This document shows, piece by piece, positions 41,219 through 52,189 of a stretch of DNA of 64,000 nt; the first letter of the stretch is position 1, and every line of letters begins with the position of its first letter. The notes under the pieces were generated by a model. It searched no databases and was not told the DNA's origin. It worked only from the letters and a program-made list of their open reading frames with translations. The translations under genes and the position numbers were made by a program. This DNA is from JACCWP01 sp963801045 (lineage in GTDB: Bacteria; Actinomycetota; Actinomycetes; Propionibacteriales; Nocardioidaceae): positions 992,001 through 1,056,000 of the forward strand of contig CAWDDC010000004.1 of assembly GCA_963801045.1 (NCBI GenBank), given 5' to 3'.

Positions 41219-42451
41219 TCAGCCGATGGTGAGCGCGATCAGCACGACGTTCAGCACGATGATCACGGCGGCGACCAGGCCGGCCACGACGGTGGTGACC
41301 TGCCGGTTGACGAGGGTGTCCATGACGTCGCGGCGCCGGGTGAGCAGCACCAGCGGCACCAGCGCGAACGGGATGCCGAAAGACAGCACCACCTGGGACA
41401 GCACCAGCGCCCGGGTGGGATCGAGCCCGAGGGCGAGCACGATCAGCGCCGGGGCCAGCGTGATCAGCCGGCGCAGGGTGAGCGGGATCTGGCGTTGCAG
41501 GAAGCCCTGCATGACGACCTGACCCGAGTACGTCCCGACGCTCGAGGCCGCGAACCCCGAGGCCAGCAGCGCCAGCGCGAAGAACAGCGCGGCAGCCGGA
41601 CCGAGCGCCGCGTCCAGCCCGGAGTGCGCCTTCTCGATGGTGTCGGCCGGCTGTGGTCCGTGCAGCACCTGTGCCGCGATGACGAGCATCGCGAGGTTGA
41701 CCAGCCCGGCGATGCTCATCGCCGAGACCACGTCGACCCGCTGGCTGCGCAGCAGCGCCCGCCGCCGCTGCTCGGTGTCGCGTGCGTAGCGGCCCTGCGT
41801 GAGGGCACCGTGCAGGTAGATCACGTGCGGCATCACCGTCGCGCCGAGCATGCCGGTCGCGAGCAGCACGCTGTCCGTCCCCTCGAAGTGGGGGACCATC
41901 CCGGCCGCGAACGCACCCGGGTCGACACCGCCGCTCACCAGGCTGTAGCAGAAGCCCAGCAGGATCACCGCGAGCAGTCCGGCGATCGCGACCTCGAACG
42001 GACGGTGCCCCCGGCCCTGCAGCAGCAGCAGCCCGAAGGCGACGACCGCCGTGATCGCGCCGCCCGCCAGCAGCGGGACACCGAACAGCAGGTAGAGCGC
42101 GATCGCCCCGCCGAGCACCTCGGCGAGGTCGGTCGCCATGGCCACCACCTCGGCCTGCACCCACAGCCCGCGGGTGACCGGGCGCGGGAAGTGCGCGCGG
42201 CACAGCTCGGGCAGGCTCTGTCCGGTCGCGATCCCGGCCTTGGCCGACAGGTACTGGATGAGCATGGCCATCGCGTTGCTGACGAGCAGCACCCACACCA
42301 ACAGGTAGCCGTACGTCGAGCCGGCCGTGATGTTGGTGGCGAAGTTGCCAGGGTCGACGTACGCGATCGCCGCGACGAACGCCGGGCCCAGCAGCGGCAG
42401 CGGACCACGGACGTACGCGCGCGGCCCACCCGCCGGCGTCGCCGCACTCAC
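41219..42451 (-). CDS. mntH: Divalent metal cation transporter MntH (NRAMP)
   Basis: A 410-residue proton-coupled Mn2+/Fe2+ importer with eleven predicted helices. The metal-binding helix 1 reads YVDPGNFATN and helix 6 reads GATVMPHVIYLHG; these DPGN and MPH motifs define NRAMP. The GTG at 42451 is preferred because GGGGAGGG lies directly before it. An ATG at 42481 would add ten residues but has no ribosome site. Confidence 0.94.
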   Translation of the reverse strand: MSAATPAGGPRAYVRGPLPLLGPAFVAAIAYVDPGNFATNITAGSTYGYLLVWVLLVSNAMAMLIQYLSAKAGIATGQSLPELCRAHFPRPVTRGLWVQAEVVAMATDLAEVLGGAIALYLLFGVPLLAGGAITAVVAFGLLLLQGRGHRPFEVAIAGLLAVILLGFCYSLVSGGVDPGAFAAGMVPHFEGTDSVLLATGMLGATVMPHVIYLHGALTQGRYARDTEQRRRALLRSQRVDVVSAMSIAGLVNLAMLVIAAQVLHGPQPADTIEKAHSGLDAALGPAAALFFALALLASGFAASSVGTYSGQVVMQGFLQRQIPLTLRRLITLAPALIVLALGLDPTRALVLSQVVLSFGIPFALVPLVLLTRRRDVMDTLVNRQVTTVVAGLVAAVIIVLNVVLIALTIG

Positions 42452-42569
42452 AGCCCTCCCCACGGTGCCGCATCCTTGCACCCGCGCGTCGCCGCCCCGC
42501 CTGTGACCGGCTCCGGGCGCCGATGACGCCGACCGTCCCGACCTCCCCCCAGGTGACCGTGCCAGCGTC

Positions 42570-42575
42570 TATGGT
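42570..42575 (+). promoter_or_regulatory. -10 element of a leaderless transcript
   Basis: TATGGT is followed by six bases and the ATG at 42582; no ribosome site is seen. Confidence 0.55.
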
Positions 42576-42581
42576 GCGCGC

Positions 42582-44033
42582 ATGTCCGCCTCCACACCCT
42601 CCGGCCACGACCCCGTCTACACCGCCGTCGACGGCCTCGTACGTGACGGCACGCTCGACCACGGGCAGGCCGACCGGGTCTACGCCGTCATGCGGGTGAC
42701 CCCGGGTGCGGCCGCACCCGCCACGACCTCCGATGCCGGCCAGGCCTCGGCCGAGACCGTGACCCGCTGGCCACTCATCGAGCGACTGGCCGGCGGACTG
42801 GCGCTGTTCGGCGCCGCCGTCGCGGTGGCTGCGGCACTGGTCGCTTCCTATCTGTCCGACCGCTTCGACGACGGCTTCGAGTGGAAGCCGTTCGTCGTGG
42901 CGTTGGGCGTGGCCGTGGCGCTCACCGCGCTCACGGCGGGGGTGCACCTGCTCGTCGCCGACCGCGACTACTCCCGCTGGCTCATTGCCGGGCCCGCCGG
43001 ACTGGCCGTCGCGGCGTTCGCCTTCACGGTCGGCATCGCCCTGACCGACTGGGACCACGTCAGCTACCTCATCGGCGCCGTGCTGCTGCTGGGTGGTGCG
43101 GGCGCCTACGTCGTGGTGCGGTCGGGTGCGACGGTCGCCGTCGCGATCCTGGGTGGCCTGGTGCTGCTCGCCGCGTTCCTGGGTGACGTCACACCGGACG
43201 ACTCGGAGTCGCTGCTGTGGTTGAGCATCCCCGCGGTCCTCTACGGCGCGGCGGTGGCCGGCGCGGGCTGGATCCTTCCCACCCGGCACGTCTCCGCGCT
43301 GCTCGGTGGTGTCATCGCGCTGACCGGGGTGCTCCTCGTGCTGGCCTTCGCCGCGTTCGCCGGCGCGTTCGCCCGCGCGTTCGCCGGTGGCTTCGGCGGC
43401 GACGGCGGTGGCGACACCGGCACGAGCTATTCCGGCGACGCCGCGACGACGCTGGCGCTCGGCGTCATCGTCTGCCTGGCCCTGCTCGGGCTGTACGCGC
43501 TCACGGCCCACCCGGGTTACGCGGTGCTCGGTGGCGTCGGCGCTGTCGGCGTGCTCACGACCGGGCTGTTCGCCGTCGACCTCGACCACACCCTGCGCTG
43601 GGCGGCCGGCGTCGGGGTGCTCGGCGTGCTGCTCGCGGCCGCCGCCGGGGCGCTCGCGGTCAGTCGCCGCGGGCACCCGCGGCCACGCCGGGTGCGGCCC
43701 ACGGCGCCGCCACCTCCGCCGCCGCAGCAGCAGCAGTACCAGCAGCCGTACGCGGGCGACCCCTCCCAGACCCAGGCCACGGCGCAGTACCCGCAGTACC
43801 AGCAGCCGCCGCAGCAGCCGTACCAGCAGCCGCAGCAGCCGTACCAGCAGCCGCAGCAGCCCTACCAGCAGCCGCAGCAGCCCTACCAGCAACCGCCGCC
43901 GCCGCAGCCGTACCCGCAACAGCCACCGCCACCCACGGAGCAGCAGCCACCACCTCCGCCGCCACCGGCTGAGCAGCAGCCGCCGCCGCCCTACCAGCCG
44001 CCGCCTCCCGCACCTCCGGGCCCGCAGCCCTGA
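42582..44033 (+). CDS. Multi-pass membrane protein with Gln/Pro/Tyr-rich tail
   Basis: A 483-residue protein. A cytoplasmic N-terminal 65 residues (YTAVDGLVRDGTLDHGQADRVYAVM, a possible short helical domain) precede about nine to ten hydrophobic helices up to residue 365. A basic stretch (SRRGHPRPRRVRP) follows, then about 115 residues of Pro, Gln and Tyr in repeats. The membrane part resembles DUF2157-type proteins. The tail is of the kind that self-associates or binds partners. Function is unknown. It appears to be transcribed leaderless and alone. Confidence 0.85.
   Translation: MSASTPSGHDPVYTAVDGLVRDGTLDHGQADRVYAVMRVTPGAAAPATTSDAGQASAETVTRWPLIERLAGGLALFGAAVAVAAALVASYLSDRFDDGFEWKPFVVALGVAVALTALTAGVHLLVADRDYSRWLIAGPAGLAVAAFAFTVGIALTDWDHVSYLIGAVLLLGGAGAYVVVRSGATVAVAILGGLVLLAAFLGDVTPDDSESLLWLSIPAVLYGAAVAGAGWILPTRHVSALLGGVIALTGVLLVLAFAAFAGAFARAFAGGFGGDGGGDTGTSYSGDAATTLALGVIVCLALLGLYALTAHPGYAVLGGVGAVGVLTTGLFAVDLDHTLRWAAGVGVLGVLLAAAAGALAVSRRGHPRPRRVRPTAPPPPPPQQQQYQQPYAGDPSQTQATAQYPQYQQPPQQPYQQPQQPYQQPQQPYQQPQQPYQQPPPPQPYPQQPPPPTEQQPPPPPPPAEQQPPPPYQPPPPAPPGPQP
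43812..43895 (+). repeat. 21-bp tandem repeats encoding QQPYQQP
   Basis: Four in-frame copies (43812, 43833, 43854, 43875) with only silent differences. The flanking bases 43720-44030 are similarly repetitive. Confidence 0.85.
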
Positions 44034-44203
44034 CCCCCAGCCCGCTCGGGGTGCGGTAACCACCCGGTCCGGGCGCTCCCGGTACCGACCGACGGAATCC
44101 GGCGGGTCTCGACGGGCCGAACCGGCGATGCGACGTTACGGTGTCCGTCGCCCCGGCCCGGGGCGACCTCGATCCGGCGCGTGGCCGGGACTGGGAGGAC
44201 GCA

Positions 44204-45877
44204 ATGCTGCTGGCCGCCGACGCCGACCTCAGCCTCGATGCCCAGTTCGTCGACTACGCGATCGTCGCCCTCTACTTCGTCTTCGTGCTCGGCATCGGGC
44301 TGCTGGCCCGGCGCTCGGTGTCCAGCAGTCTCGACTTCTTCCTGTCCGGCCGCTCGCTGCCGGCCTGGGTGACCGGGCTCGCGTTCATCTCGGCGAACCT
44401 GGGCGCGATCGAGGTCATGGGGATGTCGGCCAACGGGGCGCAGTACGGCATGGCGACCATGCACTACTTCTGGGTCGGCGCGATCCCGGCGATGGTGTTC
44501 CTCGGCGTCGTGATGATGCCGTTCTACTACGGGTCCAAGGCGCGCAGCGTGCCCGACTACATGCGGATGCGCTTCGGCACCGGCGCCCACCTGGTCAACG
44601 CGATCAGCCTGGTCGTGGCGCAGGTGCTCATCGCGGGGTTGAACCTGTTCCTGCTGGCGTCGATAGTCGAGGCGTTGCTGGGCTGGGACCTGTGGGTCTC
44701 GATCGTGGCCGCCGCCGCGATCGTGCTCACGTACACCGCCCTGGGCGGTCTGTCGGCGGCGATCTACAACGAGGTGCTGCAGTTCTTCGTGATCGTGGCC
44801 GCGCTGCTGCCGCTCACCCTGGTGGGGCTGCACAAGGTGGGCGGCTGGGACGGACTCGTCACCAAGGTCACCGCGGATGCGGGGGCCGAGCAGATGTCGT
44901 CCTGGCCGGGCACCGAGTTCACCGGGCTGGATCCGTTCTGGTCTGTGGTCGGCATCGTTTTCGGGCTCGGCTTCGTCCAGTCGTTCGGCTACTGGACGAC
45001 GAACTTCGTCGAGGTGCAGCGGGCCATGGCCTCCAGCAGTCTCTCGGCCGGCCGCCGCGCCCCGATCATCGGTGCGTACCCGAAGATGCTGGTCCCGTTC
45101 ATCGTCGTGGTGCCCGGCATCATCGCGGCCGTGCTGGTGCCCCAGCTCGCGGCGTTCAAGGCCGGCGACACCGCAAATGCAGAGGGCGTCGACTTCAACG
45201 ACACGTTGCCGCTGCTGATCGGCCAGCTGCTCCCGAACGGCATGCTCGGCGTGGCCCTGGCCGGCCTGCTGGCGGCGTTCATGGCCGGCATGGCGGCCAA
45301 CATCAGCGCCTTCAACACCGTGTTCAGCTACGACATCTGGCAGACCTACATCGTCAAGGACAAGCCGGACCACTACTACCTCGAGGTCGGCCGGGTGGTG
45401 ACGGTGATCGCCACCGTGATCGCCATCGGGACCGCGTTCATCGCGTCGAACTACGACAACCTGATGGACTACCTGCAGACCCTGTTCAGCTTCTTCAACG
45501 CGCCACTGTTCGCGGTGTTCATCGTCGGTCTGTTCTGGAAGCGGCTCAGCCCGACCGGGGCCTGGATCGGCCTCGTGCTCGGTACGAGCGCCGCGGTGGT
45601 GCTGTTCGTGATGAACGAGACCGGCGTCTACACGCTGCCCGGACAGGGCGGTGCGTTCGTCCAGGCAGGTGCCGCGTTCGTGGTGGGCTCGCTGTCGGCC
45701 GTGCTGGTCAGCTTCGTCACGAAGCCACGCGACGAGGCGGAGCTGGGCGGACTGGTGTGGTCGGAGACCGAGACCAAGCTCGGCGACGAGCCCGGCACGC
45801 CGTGGTGGCAGTCGGTGGTCAAGCTCGGCTCTGGTGTGATGATCATGACCATCGCCCTCAACCTCGTCTTCCGCTGA
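44204..45877 (+). CDS. Sodium:solute symporter (SSS family)
   Basis: A 557-residue LeuT-fold transporter with about fourteen helices. Recognisable are FFLSGRSLPAWVTGLAFISANLGAIEVMGM, NEVLQFFVIVAALLPLTL and the sodium-site region GVALAGLLAAFMAGMAANISAFNTVFSYDIW. It is closest in pattern to the SglT/SGLT sugar-symporter group, though the substrate cannot be fixed. ATG at 44204 with GGGAGGAC upstream; the open frame reaches back to 44141 but that part is GC-rich leader. The small gene at 45888 follows after ten bases. Confidence 0.92.
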   Translation: MLLAADADLSLDAQFVDYAIVALYFVFVLGIGLLARRSVSSSLDFFLSGRSLPAWVTGLAFISANLGAIEVMGMSANGAQYGMATMHYFWVGAIPAMVFLGVVMMPFYYGSKARSVPDYMRMRFGTGAHLVNAISLVVAQVLIAGLNLFLLASIVEALLGWDLWVSIVAAAAIVLTYTALGGLSAAIYNEVLQFFVIVAALLPLTLVGLHKVGGWDGLVTKVTADAGAEQMSSWPGTEFTGLDPFWSVVGIVFGLGFVQSFGYWTTNFVEVQRAMASSSLSAGRRAPIIGAYPKMLVPFIVVVPGIIAAVLVPQLAAFKAGDTANAEGVDFNDTLPLLIGQLLPNGMLGVALAGLLAAFMAGMAANISAFNTVFSYDIWQTYIVKDKPDHYYLEVGRVVTVIATVIAIGTAFIASNYDNLMDYLQTLFSFFNAPLFAVFIVGLFWKRLSPTGAWIGLVLGTSAAVVLFVMNETGVYTLPGQGGAFVQAGAAFVVGSLSAVLVSFVTKPRDEAELGGLVWSETETKLGDEPGTPWWQSVVKLGSGVMIMTIALNLVFR

Positions 45878-45887
45878 GGAGCACGTC

Positions 45888-46169
45888 GTGACCGACACGT
45901 CTGGCAGCTCGACCGGCAAGAAGACCGCCGGCGCCTTCGACATCCGCGTGATCATCGCGGCGCTGATCGGCGTCTACGGGCTGATCCTCGTCGGTACGGG
46001 TCTGTTCGCGACCAGCGACGCCGACCTCGACCAGGCCGACGGGTTCAACATCAACCTGTGGGCCGGTATCGGCATGGTGGCCGTCGCGGCGGTCTTCCTG
46101 GTGTGGGTGCGCCTCCGCCCGATCGTGGTGGCGACCGAGGAGGACGAGCCCGCCGATCGAGACGACTGA
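45888..46169 (+). CDS. Small two-helix membrane protein linked to the symporter
   Basis: A 93-residue protein with a hydrophilic start, two membrane helices (IIAALIGVYGLILVGTGLF and LWAGIGMVAVAAVFLVWVRL) and an acidic end (EEDEPADRDD). GTG follows GAGGAGCAC. Its position ten bases after the symporter suggests an accessory subunit. Family not recognised. Confidence 0.85.
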   Translation: MTDTSGSSTGKKTAGAFDIRVIIAALIGVYGLILVGTGLFATSDADLDQADGFNINLWAGIGMVAVAAVFLVWVRLRPIVVATEEDEPADRDD

Positions 46170-46210
46170 TGCGCGGGGAACGGCCCGGCGGTCCGCCGAT
46201 CCCGGTGCGC

Positions 46211-46216
46211 TACCCT
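46211..46216 (+). promoter_or_regulatory. -10 element for leuS leader
   Basis: TACCCT is followed by six bases and GTG 46223. Transcription would start at or next to the first base of the leader peptide. Confidence 0.5.
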
Positions 46217-46222
46217 GGGTCC

Positions 46223-46258
46223 GTGCGACGGTTCCTGCTTCTTACCGAGCCGCGTTGA
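46223..46258 (+). CDS. leuS leader peptide, VRRFLLLTEPR
   Basis: An 11-codon frame GTG...TGA read as MRRFLLLTEPR with three successive Leu codons (CTG CTT CTT at 46235-46243) and no ribosome site. The two CTT codons are uncommon in this high-GC genome. It precedes a stem-loop and an intrinsic terminator 77 bases before leuS, the classical layout for ribosome-mediated attenuation by leucyl-tRNA supply. Confidence 0.72.
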   Translation: MRRFLLLTEPR

Positions 46259-46304
46259 CGACACCACGACAACGCGGCCGCCCCTCATGCCTGAGGGGCT
46301 TTTT
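46249..46304 (+). terminator. Leader stem-loop and intrinsic terminator of leuS
   Basis: GCCGCGTTG (46249-46257, covering the leader stop codon) pairs perfectly with 46270-46278. GCCCCTCA (46280-46287) and TGAGGGGC (46292-46299) form a perfect 8-bp stem with loop TGCC, followed by five T residues at 46300-46304. This is the only U-tract terminator in the window. The antiterminator pairing that would compete is not resolved by eye. Confidence 0.8.
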
Positions 46305-46334
46305 CATGTCCGGGGCAGGAGACAGGAGAGGGTC

Positions 46335-48824
<2,490 letters not shown>

Positions 48825-48836
48825 GCCCAGCGTCGG

Positions 48837-49355
48837 TCAGCTGCCCTCGTCGAGCAGCCGCTGCTTGGCGAAGGCGTAGGCAACCATCCAGTGCGGCTGG
48901 ATCCGTGCGTACGTGATCGCGGGGCCCCAGCTGCTCGGCGACGAGCCGTAGTGGCTGACCAGGTGGTCCTCGACGGCGGGGAAGTCCGGGTGGTCCGGCG
49001 GCAGCAGCTCGACCTGACCGTGGCAGAACACCCCGAGGTCGTCGCCGATCATGTGCGCCGCGCTGACCGCCGGCCGCGCCCGCATGTGCCGGACCTTGGC
49101 CGCGGTGGTCGACGTGGTGAAGACCCAGCGGGTATGGAGGAAGTGGCCGTCGACGCCACTGATCCGCGGCTCGCCGGCGGCGGTCACGGTGGCCAGGGCC
49201 AACGTGCGCATACCGGTCAGAACCCGACAGGTCTCGGCGGCGTCGAGCGTGCGCTCCCCGTCGGTCACGATGCTGCGCAGGTGCTCGCTCGAGCCGAGCA
49301 GCGAACGGGTCAGCAGGGCATCGAGCTGCTCCAGCTCGCCAGGCGTCTCGTGCAT
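48837..49355 (-). CDS. Pyridoxamine 5'-phosphate oxidase family protein
   Basis: A 172-residue FMN-binding split-barrel protein with TLALATVTAAGEPRISGVDGHFLHTRWVFTTS and HMRARPAVSAAHMIGDDLGVF. It is of the general PPOX (F420/FMN) class, not the vitamin B6 enzyme itself. ATG at 49355 is used; GTG at 49361 is possible. It is convergent with leuS (12-base gap) and divergent from the ROK gene (41 bases). Confidence 0.88.
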   Translation of the reverse strand: MHETPGELEQLDALLTRSLLGSSEHLRSIVTDGERTLDAAETCRVLTGMRTLALATVTAAGEPRISGVDGHFLHTRWVFTTSTTAAKVRHMRARPAVSAAHMIGDDLGVFCHGQVELLPPDHPDFPAVEDHLVSHYGSSPSSWGPAITYARIQPHWMVAYAFAKQRLLDEGS

Positions 49356-49396
49356 GCACACAGCATGCCCCGCTTCGGAGTGCCATCATCTCCGGA

Positions 49397-50593
49397 GTGG
49401 ACGTGACCGGGCGGGCCGAGACCGCCACGCAGGCCGAGATCCTGGTGCGGCTGCGTGACGGCGGTCCGCTGTCCCGGGTGGCGCTCGCCGACCAGGTGGG
49501 TGTCTCGCGTACGACGATCGGCTCGGAGCTGCGGCGGCTCCAGCAGCTGGAGCTGACCTGTGCGGTAGGGCCGGCCGCGTCGCGCGGGGGACGGCGCAGC
49601 ACCCTGGTCGACCTCGCCCCCGAGCTGGGCTTCCTCGGCGTCGACATCGGGACCACGTCGATCGACGTGGCCCTGACCGACCGGCGGATGGGGGTCGTGG
49701 CCCACCTCGCCGAGGCCTGCGCGGTGCGCGAGGGACCTGACGTGGTGCTGGGACGGGTGCTGGCACTGGCGGCCAAGGTGCGCGCCCAGCGGCCGGACAT
49801 CCGGCTGCTCGGAGCCGGGGTGGGCGTGCCCGGGCCGGTCGACTTCGATCGCGGTCGGCCGGTGTCGCCGCCGATCATGCCCGGTTGGCACCAACACCCG
49901 GTACGCGACACCGTCGCCCGCGAGCTCGGCGTCCCGGTCGTGCTGGACAACGACGTCAACCTGATGGCGCTCGGCGAGCTGCACGCCGGCGTGGCGCGGC
50001 GGGTGAGCTCGTACCTGTTCGTGAAGATCGGCACCGGGATCGGCTGCGGCATCGTCGTGGCCGGCCGGCTGTACCGCGGGGTCGACGGCTGCGCCGGGGA
50101 CATCGGCCACATCCTGGTCGAGGAGACCGGCCCGGTCTGCGCGTGCGGCAACGTCGGCTGCCTCGAGGCGTTCTTCTCCGGGGCGGCTCTCGCCCGGGAC
50201 GGTGAGGCTGCGGCGGCGTCCGGACGCTCCGAGGTGCTGGCCGAGCTGCGCGCCGAACGCGGGCGGATCACCGCCGTCGAGGTGGCCGAGGCCGCTGCTC
50301 GGGGGGACGCGGCCGCGACCGAGCTGGTCCGCGCCGGCGGCCGCCGACTCGGCGTGGTGCTGGCCGGGCTGGTCTCGTTCTACAACCCCGCGATGGTGGT
50401 CATCGGGGGACAGGTGTCGCGGATCGGACACGAGCTGCTGGCCGAGATCCGCAGCGTGGTCTACCGCCGGTCGTTGCCGCTGGCCACCAACAACCTGCCG
50501 CTGGTGCACAGCGAGATGGAGCAGGTGGGCGGGGTGGTCGGCGCCGCACGGCTCGCCTTCGACGCGCTGCTGATCGGTGACTTTGAAAAGTAA
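49397..50593 (+). CDS. ROK family transcriptional regulator
   Basis: A 398-residue ROK protein with an N-terminal winged helix-turn-helix (SRVALADQVGVSRTTIGSELRRL). The C-terminal sugar-kinase-like domain has GVDIGTTSIDVALTD and the zinc-binding motif CACGNVGCLEA preceded by GDIGHILVEE. It probably represses the ABC-dehydrogenase-isomerase genes that follow in the same direction; an inverted repeat covers its stop codon. CATCAT seven bases before the GTG may drive a leaderless message. The inducer is probably a sugar or cyclitol. Confidence 0.93.
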   Translation: MDVTGRAETATQAEILVRLRDGGPLSRVALADQVGVSRTTIGSELRRLQQLELTCAVGPAASRGGRRSTLVDLAPELGFLGVDIGTTSIDVALTDRRMGVVAHLAEACAVREGPDVVLGRVLALAAKVRAQRPDIRLLGAGVGVPGPVDFDRGRPVSPPIMPGWHQHPVRDTVARELGVPVVLDNDVNLMALGELHAGVARRVSSYLFVKIGTGIGCGIVVAGRLYRGVDGCAGDIGHILVEETGPVCACGNVGCLEAFFSGAALARDGEAAAASGRSEVLAELRAERGRITAVEVAEAAARGDAAATELVRAGGRRLGVVLAGLVSFYNPAMVVIGGQVSRIGHELLAEIRSVVYRRSLPLATNNLPLVHSEMEQVGGVVGAARLAFDALLIGDFEK

Positions 50594-50646
50594 AGTGCAA
50601 AAGTCGTCCAGAACTCGTTGACTAACCCCGCTTCCTCTCGTAACTT
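50579..50646 (+). promoter_or_regulatory. Operator candidate and promoter of the ribose-type ABC operon
   Basis: GACTTT (50579-50584) and AAAGTC (50600-50605) form an A/T-rich inverted repeat across the ROK stop codon, unusual in this GC background and of the kind ROK proteins bind. TTGACT (50618-50623) and TAACTT (50641-50646) with a 17-base spacer form a strong promoter 32 bases before the ATPase gene. Confidence 0.6.
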
Positions 50647-50677
50647 GCTGCCAGCCACGGCGACGACGGGGGCACCC

Positions 50678-52189
50678 ATGAGCGACACCGGTCCGCTGCT
50701 CACGATGGAGGGCATCGTCAAGCAGTTCCCCGGGGTCCGCGCGCTCGACGGCGTGGCGCTCGACGTCCGGCCTGGCGAGGTGCACTGCCTGCTCGGCCAG
50801 AACGGCGCCGGCAAGTCCACCCTGATCAAGATCCTCGCCGGTGCCTACCAACCCGACGAGGGCCGGATCGTGTGGGCGGGCGACGAGGTCCGGCTGGCCA
50901 CGCCGGTGGCGGCGATGCGGCGCGGCATCGCGACCATCTACCAGGAGCTCGACCTCGTCGACGGCCTGAGCGTTGCCGAGAACGTCTTTCTCGGCCACGA
51001 GCAGAGCCGGGCCGGCTTCAGCCAGCGCAGCGCGGCGCGCGCGGAGGCCCGCCGCCTGCTCGCTCGGCTCGGGCACCCCGAGATCCCCGTCGGCCGTGAG
51101 GTCGGGCGGCTGTCGGCGGCCGCCAAGCAGGTCGTGTCGATGGCCCGGGCCCTGTCGCACGACGCGCAGCTGATCGTCATGGACGAGCCGTCGGCCGTGC
51201 TCGACCAGGAGGAGGTGGCCCGGCTGTTCCGGGTCATCCACGACCTCACCGGCTCCGGCGTGGCCGTCGTCTACATCTCGCACCGGCTGGAGGAGATCCG
51301 CCGCATCGGCGACCGGGTCACCGTGCTCAAGGACGGCCGTGCGGTGGCCACCGGGCTGCCCGCCGCCGAGACCTCGACCGCCGAGCTGATCCGACTGATG
51401 ACGGGTCGCTCGATCGAGTACGTCTTCCCACCACGGCCAGGAGTCCCCGACGGCGCCGAGGAGGTGCTGCGCGTACGCGGCCTGCGACGGACGGGCGAGT
51501 TCGCCGACGTGTCCTTCGCGGTGCGCGCCGGCGAGGTCTTCGGCCTGGCCGGCCTGGTGGGCGCCGGCCGCTCCGAGGTCGTCGAGACCTTGTACGGCGC
51601 GCGCCGGCCCGACGCCGGAACGGTCGAGGTCGGGGGCCAGGTGCTGCGTGCGGGCTCGGTGGCCAGCGCCGTGCGCGCGGGCGTCGGGCTGTGCCCGGAG
51701 GAGCGCAAGAGCCAGGCACTTCTGCTGGACGAGTCGATCGCCCGCAACATCACGGTCTCGAGCCTCGCGTCGATGTCGCGTGCCGGTTTCGTCGACCGCG
51801 GTGCGGAGCGTAAGGCCGCCAACGAGCAGGCTGCCGGGCTCGACCTGCGTCCGCGGGACGTGTCCCGAGCGGTGCGCACGCTGTCCGGCGGCAACCAACA
51901 GAAGGTCGTGCTCGCCCGCTGGCTCCTGCGTGACTGCAAGGTGCTGCTGCTGGACGAGCCGACCCGCGGGGTCGACGTCGGGGCCCGCTCGGAGATCTAC
52001 GCGCTGGTGCGCCGGCTCGCCGATGCCGGGGTCGCCGTCGTCGTTGTCTCGAGCGAGATCGAGGAGGTGCTCGGTCTCGCGGACCAGGTGCTCGTCATGC
52101 GTGAGGGCGCCGTCGTGTACGAGGGTCCGTCCGCCGAGCTGGACGAGAGCCGGGTCCTCGACCTGGTGATGGAAGGCAGTGCGGCATGA
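50678..52189 (+). CDS. Sugar ABC transporter ATP-binding protein (RbsA type, two domains)
   Basis: A 503-residue duplicated ATPase. First domain: Walker A GQNGAGKST, degenerate signature LSAAAKQ, Walker B LIVMDEPS. Second domain: modified Walker A GLVGAGRSE, signature LSGGNQQK, Walker B LLLDEPTRGVD. This asymmetry is the normal carbohydrate-uptake transporter 2 pattern. ATG at 50678. It overlaps the permease gene by four bases (ATGA). Confidence 0.95.
   Translation: MSDTGPLLTMEGIVKQFPGVRALDGVALDVRPGEVHCLLGQNGAGKSTLIKILAGAYQPDEGRIVWAGDEVRLATPVAAMRRGIATIYQELDLVDGLSVAENVFLGHEQSRAGFSQRSAARAEARRLLARLGHPEIPVGREVGRLSAAAKQVVSMARALSHDAQLIVMDEPSAVLDQEEVARLFRVIHDLTGSGVAVVYISHRLEEIRRIGDRVTVLKDGRAVATGLPAAETSTAELIRLMTGRSIEYVFPPRPGVPDGAEEVLRVRGLRRTGEFADVSFAVRAGEVFGLAGLVGAGRSEVVETLYGARRPDAGTVEVGGQVLRAGSVASAVRAGVGLCPEERKSQALLLDESIARNITVSSLASMSRAGFVDRGAERKAANEQAAGLDLRPRDVSRAVRTLSGGNQQKVVLARWLLRDCKVLLLDEPTRGVDVGARSEIYALVRRLADAGVAVVVVSSEIEEVLGLADQVLVMREGAVVYEGPSAELDESRVLDLVMEGSAA

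Noticed and set aside
43720..44030. CRISPR-like regular repeats
   Set aside because: The repeats are in-frame coding units without spacers; they encode QQPYQQP. The same holds for the repeats at 18088, 19345, 21665 and 63209.
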